The position numbers and the translations under genes were made by a program. A stretch of DNA of 64,000 nt from Rhabditophanes sp. KR3021 (Eukaryota > Nematoda > Chromadorea > Rhabditida > Alloionematidae): assembly GCA_963281155.1 (NCBI GenBank), contig CAUJLY010000004.1, forward strand, positions 1,364,001 to 1,428,000. Direction: 5' to 3'. The stretch's first letter is position 1. Every line of letters begins with the position of its first letter. The notes under the pieces were generated by a model that was not told where the DNA came from, made no database searches, and saw only the letters and a program-made list of their open reading frames with translations. Of this stretch, positions 60,512-64,000 are shown in pieces.

Positions 60512-63500
60512 TTACCATTCAATTTTGAGGTTTTTGTAGAGGTCGCGTTTTTTGGAATATTTCATTCCACAGATCTCGCCGACCTCGTCAATCGCCTCTA
60601 GAACTATGTCTAGTTGTTCTTTGGTGTGAGCTGCAGAAAGGCAAATTCTGGCTCTTGACTCAGTCATTGGAGTTGCGGGATAACTTACGACAACCACTCC
60701 AATTTTCCTTTCCAACATTTCTCTTCCGAATACTCCGCAATCAGCAGGATAATAGAAAAGAACTGGAACGACAGGGGAGTCATCAGAACCGTATACAATA
60801 AATCCCTTCTGCTTTAAATTCTTTCTAAAGTACTTAGCATTCCTAGCCAACTGCTCAATTCTGTTTTTGCCCTCATCAGTTCCATCCTTCCCCATGATGA
60901 TACTCATAGACGTAAAGACCTGCTGAGCAACAGGAGGTGACATTGGCGAAGAATAATATGAAGTAGGTGAAGTGGTCCTAATATGATCGATTACCTTCTT
61001 CTTGCCAGCTATATAACCTCCCGCGGCTCCGAATGACTTCGTGAAGGTGCCCATCATGATGTCGACGTCGTTCACGTCACAACCCCAGTATTCGACGATT
61101 CCTTTGCCTGAAAGTAATAAAATTATTAATTAATATTTACGTAGCCGATCTTTTATATTGTCCTACAAAGTTGGTACAAGACTATTGGAACTGTTTTTAA
61201 TATTTTTGAACTTTATGCATTCAAAGTATACATATTACCTTCAAGCTATTTCATGTGCAAAGGTTTAAAAACTTAAATTTTTATTGTTCAACTTGAGGCT
61301 ATATTTTTTGGAAATAACAAACTGTCAAAACTTCTAATCAGATTAATTGATGGAAATGCTTCAAGTTTAAAGCATACACATATTGTACTCAGAATGATAT
61401 GCAAGGTAATTATGATTGTACTGAACAATTTTGGGAATTATTTCATTCTGTTTGGTCTAAAGTCAAGAAGATCGTATACTGGTGGAGCTACAAAATTCAA
61501 GGACATAATAACTATGCATCTGGTTGATTAGAACAGAGCTGTTAAATTGAAGTTTTTGTTTGTTATGAACAAAGTATTTGGTTCTGGCAAAGAAATTACT
61601 GTTTTAAAGATGGCGTATGCCTTAAAGGAGCATGCTGAGAATATCGAGGCCATTCTAATTTATAAAATAGTCTCTTTGGTAGTACCAGAGGAGAGCGATG
61701 AACTCGCTAAGCTGCTCTTGCAAGACATTTTAGACGCTGATGAACGTTCCCTTTTAAGTCCAAAAGTTGAATTTGGAGAAGAAACTATATAATTTTATAC
61801 CGCTTAGTTCCCCCCATTTTTTAAAAGAAAGCCATTGATTATTTTAAGTTTGCAATGACATCAACTTGCCTGACGGACCCATTGCGCCGATTGAATGAGC
61901 TTCGTCCAGGTAAAGGTAGCAATTGTACTTCTTTTTCAAGGCTATGATGGCGGGTAAGTTGCAGATGGACCCCTCCATCGAGTAAATTCCCTCAACGATT
62001 ATGAGGATTTTCTTGTAGGGACGGTGTGTTTTGGGGTTGCCGTAGGCAATGGCATTGCGGATGGTTTGTTCGAGAGAACGCATGTTGTTGTGTTTAAAGA
62101 TGTTAATGTTGGCGCGGGAAAGACGGCAACCTAAGGCTAGGGAGGCGTGATTGAGTTGGTCAGAAATGATAAGTGAGTTTTTGTCAACGAGGCAGGGGGT
62201 GTTCATGGAGTTGGTTGCAAATCCCATTGAAAAGCAGAGGGAATCTTCAGTTCCTAAATATTCGGCAACTTGTTTTTCGAGATCGCATTGAATTTTTGAA
62301 AGGCCGCGATTTTGAACATTAGTACAGGTTGTGATTCCGTATTGGTCAATTGCTGCAGCAGAAGCATCGGCACATGGTCCTGAGTTTTGGGCGAATCCGA
62401 GGTAATTGTAACTTCCGACATTGATTACTTTTGTTTGGGTTCCGGTGAATTTGAATGTCCAGCAATAATCATCCGTAGTTCTGTCGACCAAATTGACAGT
62501 TGCACCTAAAAGAGGTCATTAAACAAATAAAAATACTTGATTTTAAACAGCTGGATTTATTGCTGAAAAGTTCTTTGCGGTTGTGTGAGTTGAAACACTT
62601 TAGTTAAACGAATAATTACATCTTTTTAGGCTAGGATACTTCTCCTAAGGACTGTCATGTCTATATGAGATGTCTAAGGTTGAATCTCCAGACAATGCAG
62701 ATCCAACTATTACAAAGGGTGGTGCTTTTAAATGTCAAACATGTTGTACTACTTTCAAGCAACAAAGTGACGTACACTATCACCGCAAATCAAGAGTATG
62801 TAGCAAATTAAGAGCTGAAGTCAAAAAGATATTCAACAAAGACGAGCAATGGGAAGCTGAACCGTTGATGGAGAAATTAACGGATGTCCTTAAGAAGACT
62901 GACTCCCGCAAAACAAGTAAAGGGGAATAATCATTCTATGTTCTTTTAGACATTCCCGTAAACGTTGATTATAAGTTGTTATCTCTCGAACAATTTTTGG
63001 AAGCTATGTTCTATTGCGGCGTGTCTGGTACTTTGAAACCAAGATTATGGATGTTTTGCATGGTAAACGACAATTGGTAGCTATATATCTCGATGATTTG
63101 ACAAGTAATGAAAGATTGGCTTATGAATATGGTGCTATTCTTGACCTACAAGATACCCTGACAAATATCGATGCACCTGGACAATCAAGTAATGTACAAA
63201 AAACACCCTACTACTCTTAAAAGAATCTCAACGATTATTGTTAAGAAAATTCACTTGACTCAAAGATATATCACATAATTACTATTTTTACATTTTTGAA
63301 TAAACTCGTTAATTTTAGTTGTTTCCTATATTACCTAAAATTAAATTAGTTAAATAAGGTTAGAAGAAGGACGCAAAACCTGGGCAGGAGCCAATGGGCC
63401 TTTCGAAAACATCTCTAACTCGCATGTAACAGTTTCTCATAAAAAGAGAATCAAATCCATTATAAAGTGGCTGAAAATGTCTCTGAGAAGGCAATTCAAC

Positions 63501-63899
63501 AGCCGACTTATTCTTTTCAAATCCATAACTTCTCAAAAATTCGCGGAAATGAGCATGGATAAGAAGAAAGATCCATGACATATAAACTTTAAGAGCAATA
63601 AATTTGGAAGTCTGTCAATTAGATAAATTAATATAATTACTGCCATTACTTACCTCTTCAAATTCATTTGGAGCTCTAACGACACCTGCGACATCTTTTT
63701 TAGTTAATTGCTCTTCCATTACCTTCACCTTATTTCTTAATTTTTCCTCCTCTGACTCTTCAACAATCTTGGCAGCCTTGACTCTTTCCTCCTTTGTCCA
63801 AGCCATTTCGAGGATGTCGGTATGCCCAGACAGTTTTCTATTAAGAATATCATCAATGTCGCGTAAGGCAGAGTGTGCTTTCACAGTCAATTCATTCAT
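60512..63899 (-). CDS. SPTLC2: serine palmitoyltransferase long-chain base subunit 2
   Basis: This is the catalytic PLP subunit that condenses serine with palmitoyl-CoA, the first step of sphingolipid synthesis in the ER. Exons 63899-63654, 63611-63380, 62505-61870 and 61107-60512 join in matching phases to give 569 residues (human 562). The membrane helix region (about 85-110: [20 protein letters not shown]) is followed by [50 protein letters not shown] and the PLP lysine in [36 protein letters not shown] closes the domain. The first 80 residues are a charged helix not seen in vertebrate SPTLC2. Intron 3 has a GC donor (TCAG/GCAAGT), needed to keep GKGIVEYWG in frame. Introns 2 (874 bp) and 3 (762 bp) hold antisense relics. 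Confidence 0.96.
61380..61792 (+). pseudogene. coding-like relic in SPTLC2 intron 3, antisense to host
   Basis: The region includes [20 protein letters not shown] near 61411-61470 and then a clean 81-codon frame (61547-61792) encoding a helical, acidic protein segment ([38 protein letters not shown]). Stops and frame changes separate the parts. It has no recognised family. It may be another piece of the family in the neighbouring intron, but I cannot align it. Confidence 0.4.
62670..63280 (+). pseudogene. second broken copy of the zinc-finger gene family, in SPTLC2 intron 2
   Basis: An 86-codon frame (62670-62930) carries a C2HC-like finger, [20 protein letters not shown], and [19 protein letters not shown], which parallels [20 protein letters not shown] and [14 protein letters not shown] in the copy at 46320-46460. 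After stops and a frame change, 63014-63220 gives [20 protein letters not shown] and DTLTNIDA, matching [20 protein letters not shown] and VLTNIDH at 46750-46830. The right flank (ATTACCTAAAATTAAATTAG near 63330) matches the right flank of the LEV-9 insertion. Lies antisense to SPTLC2. Confidence 0.65.
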
Positions 63900-64000
63900 C
63901 TTAGATCTACACCACAAAACACAATTAATTAATCAAGTCAGCCAAAAAAGTCTACCCAAGTAAAATGATATTTTTACCACAAAAACCTTTCTTTATAAAG

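Overview
The window is animal nuclear DNA, most likely from a nematode. It is AT-rich. Genes are split by very short introns (many of 31-55 bp) ending in TTTTAG or TTTCAG, and some starts lie just after a similar acceptor, as expected for spliced-leader trans-splicing. The gene set also fits: a TWK-type potassium channel, a LEV-9-like WAP/sushi protein, a C1GalT-like galactosyltransferase and a DUF1248-type acetyltransferase. The compact introns and the unfamiliar single-exon genes suggest a clade IV worm, but that is inference. I built all gene models by hand from open reading frames, splice-site words and phase; none was checked against transcripts.

Layout. 0-6 kb: 5' end of a UDP-galactose 4-epimerase (-), a small Gly/Asn-rich gene (+), an acetyltransferase (-), a cathepsin L-like protease (-), and two copies of a short repeat. 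6.2-19.8 kb: a 13.6-kb stretch with no convincing gene, leading to a BCL11-type zinc-finger transcription factor (+, 19.8-24.4 kb). 24.4-28.1 kb: gene-free, but holding a decayed copy of the first large exon of the next gene. 28.1-35.1 kb: a two-pore potassium channel whose reading frame continues, through splice sites matched in phase, into a tail of over 1,000 residues packed with x-Gln-Thr-(Asp/Glu) motifs; two of its introns hold genes on the opposite strand. 35.2-37.0 kb: a BTB-BACK-Kelch protein (-). 39.1-40.4 kb: DCAF7/WDR68 (+). 40.5-48.0 kb: sushi-domain genes on the minus strand, a LEV-9 homologue followed by a sushi/Ig unit. 49.6-52.2 kb: a truncated clathrin heavy chain-like protein (+). 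52.3-58.5 kb: small genes I do not recognise. 58.9-60.1 kb: C1GalT-like glycosyltransferase (-). 60.5-63.9 kb: serine palmitoyltransferase subunit 2 (-).

The main items for follow-up are: (1) the channel with the QT-motif tail, which looks like a multivalent docking array; (2) a 2,235-bp insertion inside a LEV-9 sushi exon whose exact removal restores frame and domain and which is flanked by a TAG repeat, together with a related relic in an SPTLC2 intron, both carrying broken copies of one zinc-finger gene family; (3) a clathrin terminal-domain protein that has lost most of the leg and all of the trimer hub; (4) the fact that every coding-like sequence found inside a host intron or insertion here runs antisense to its host.
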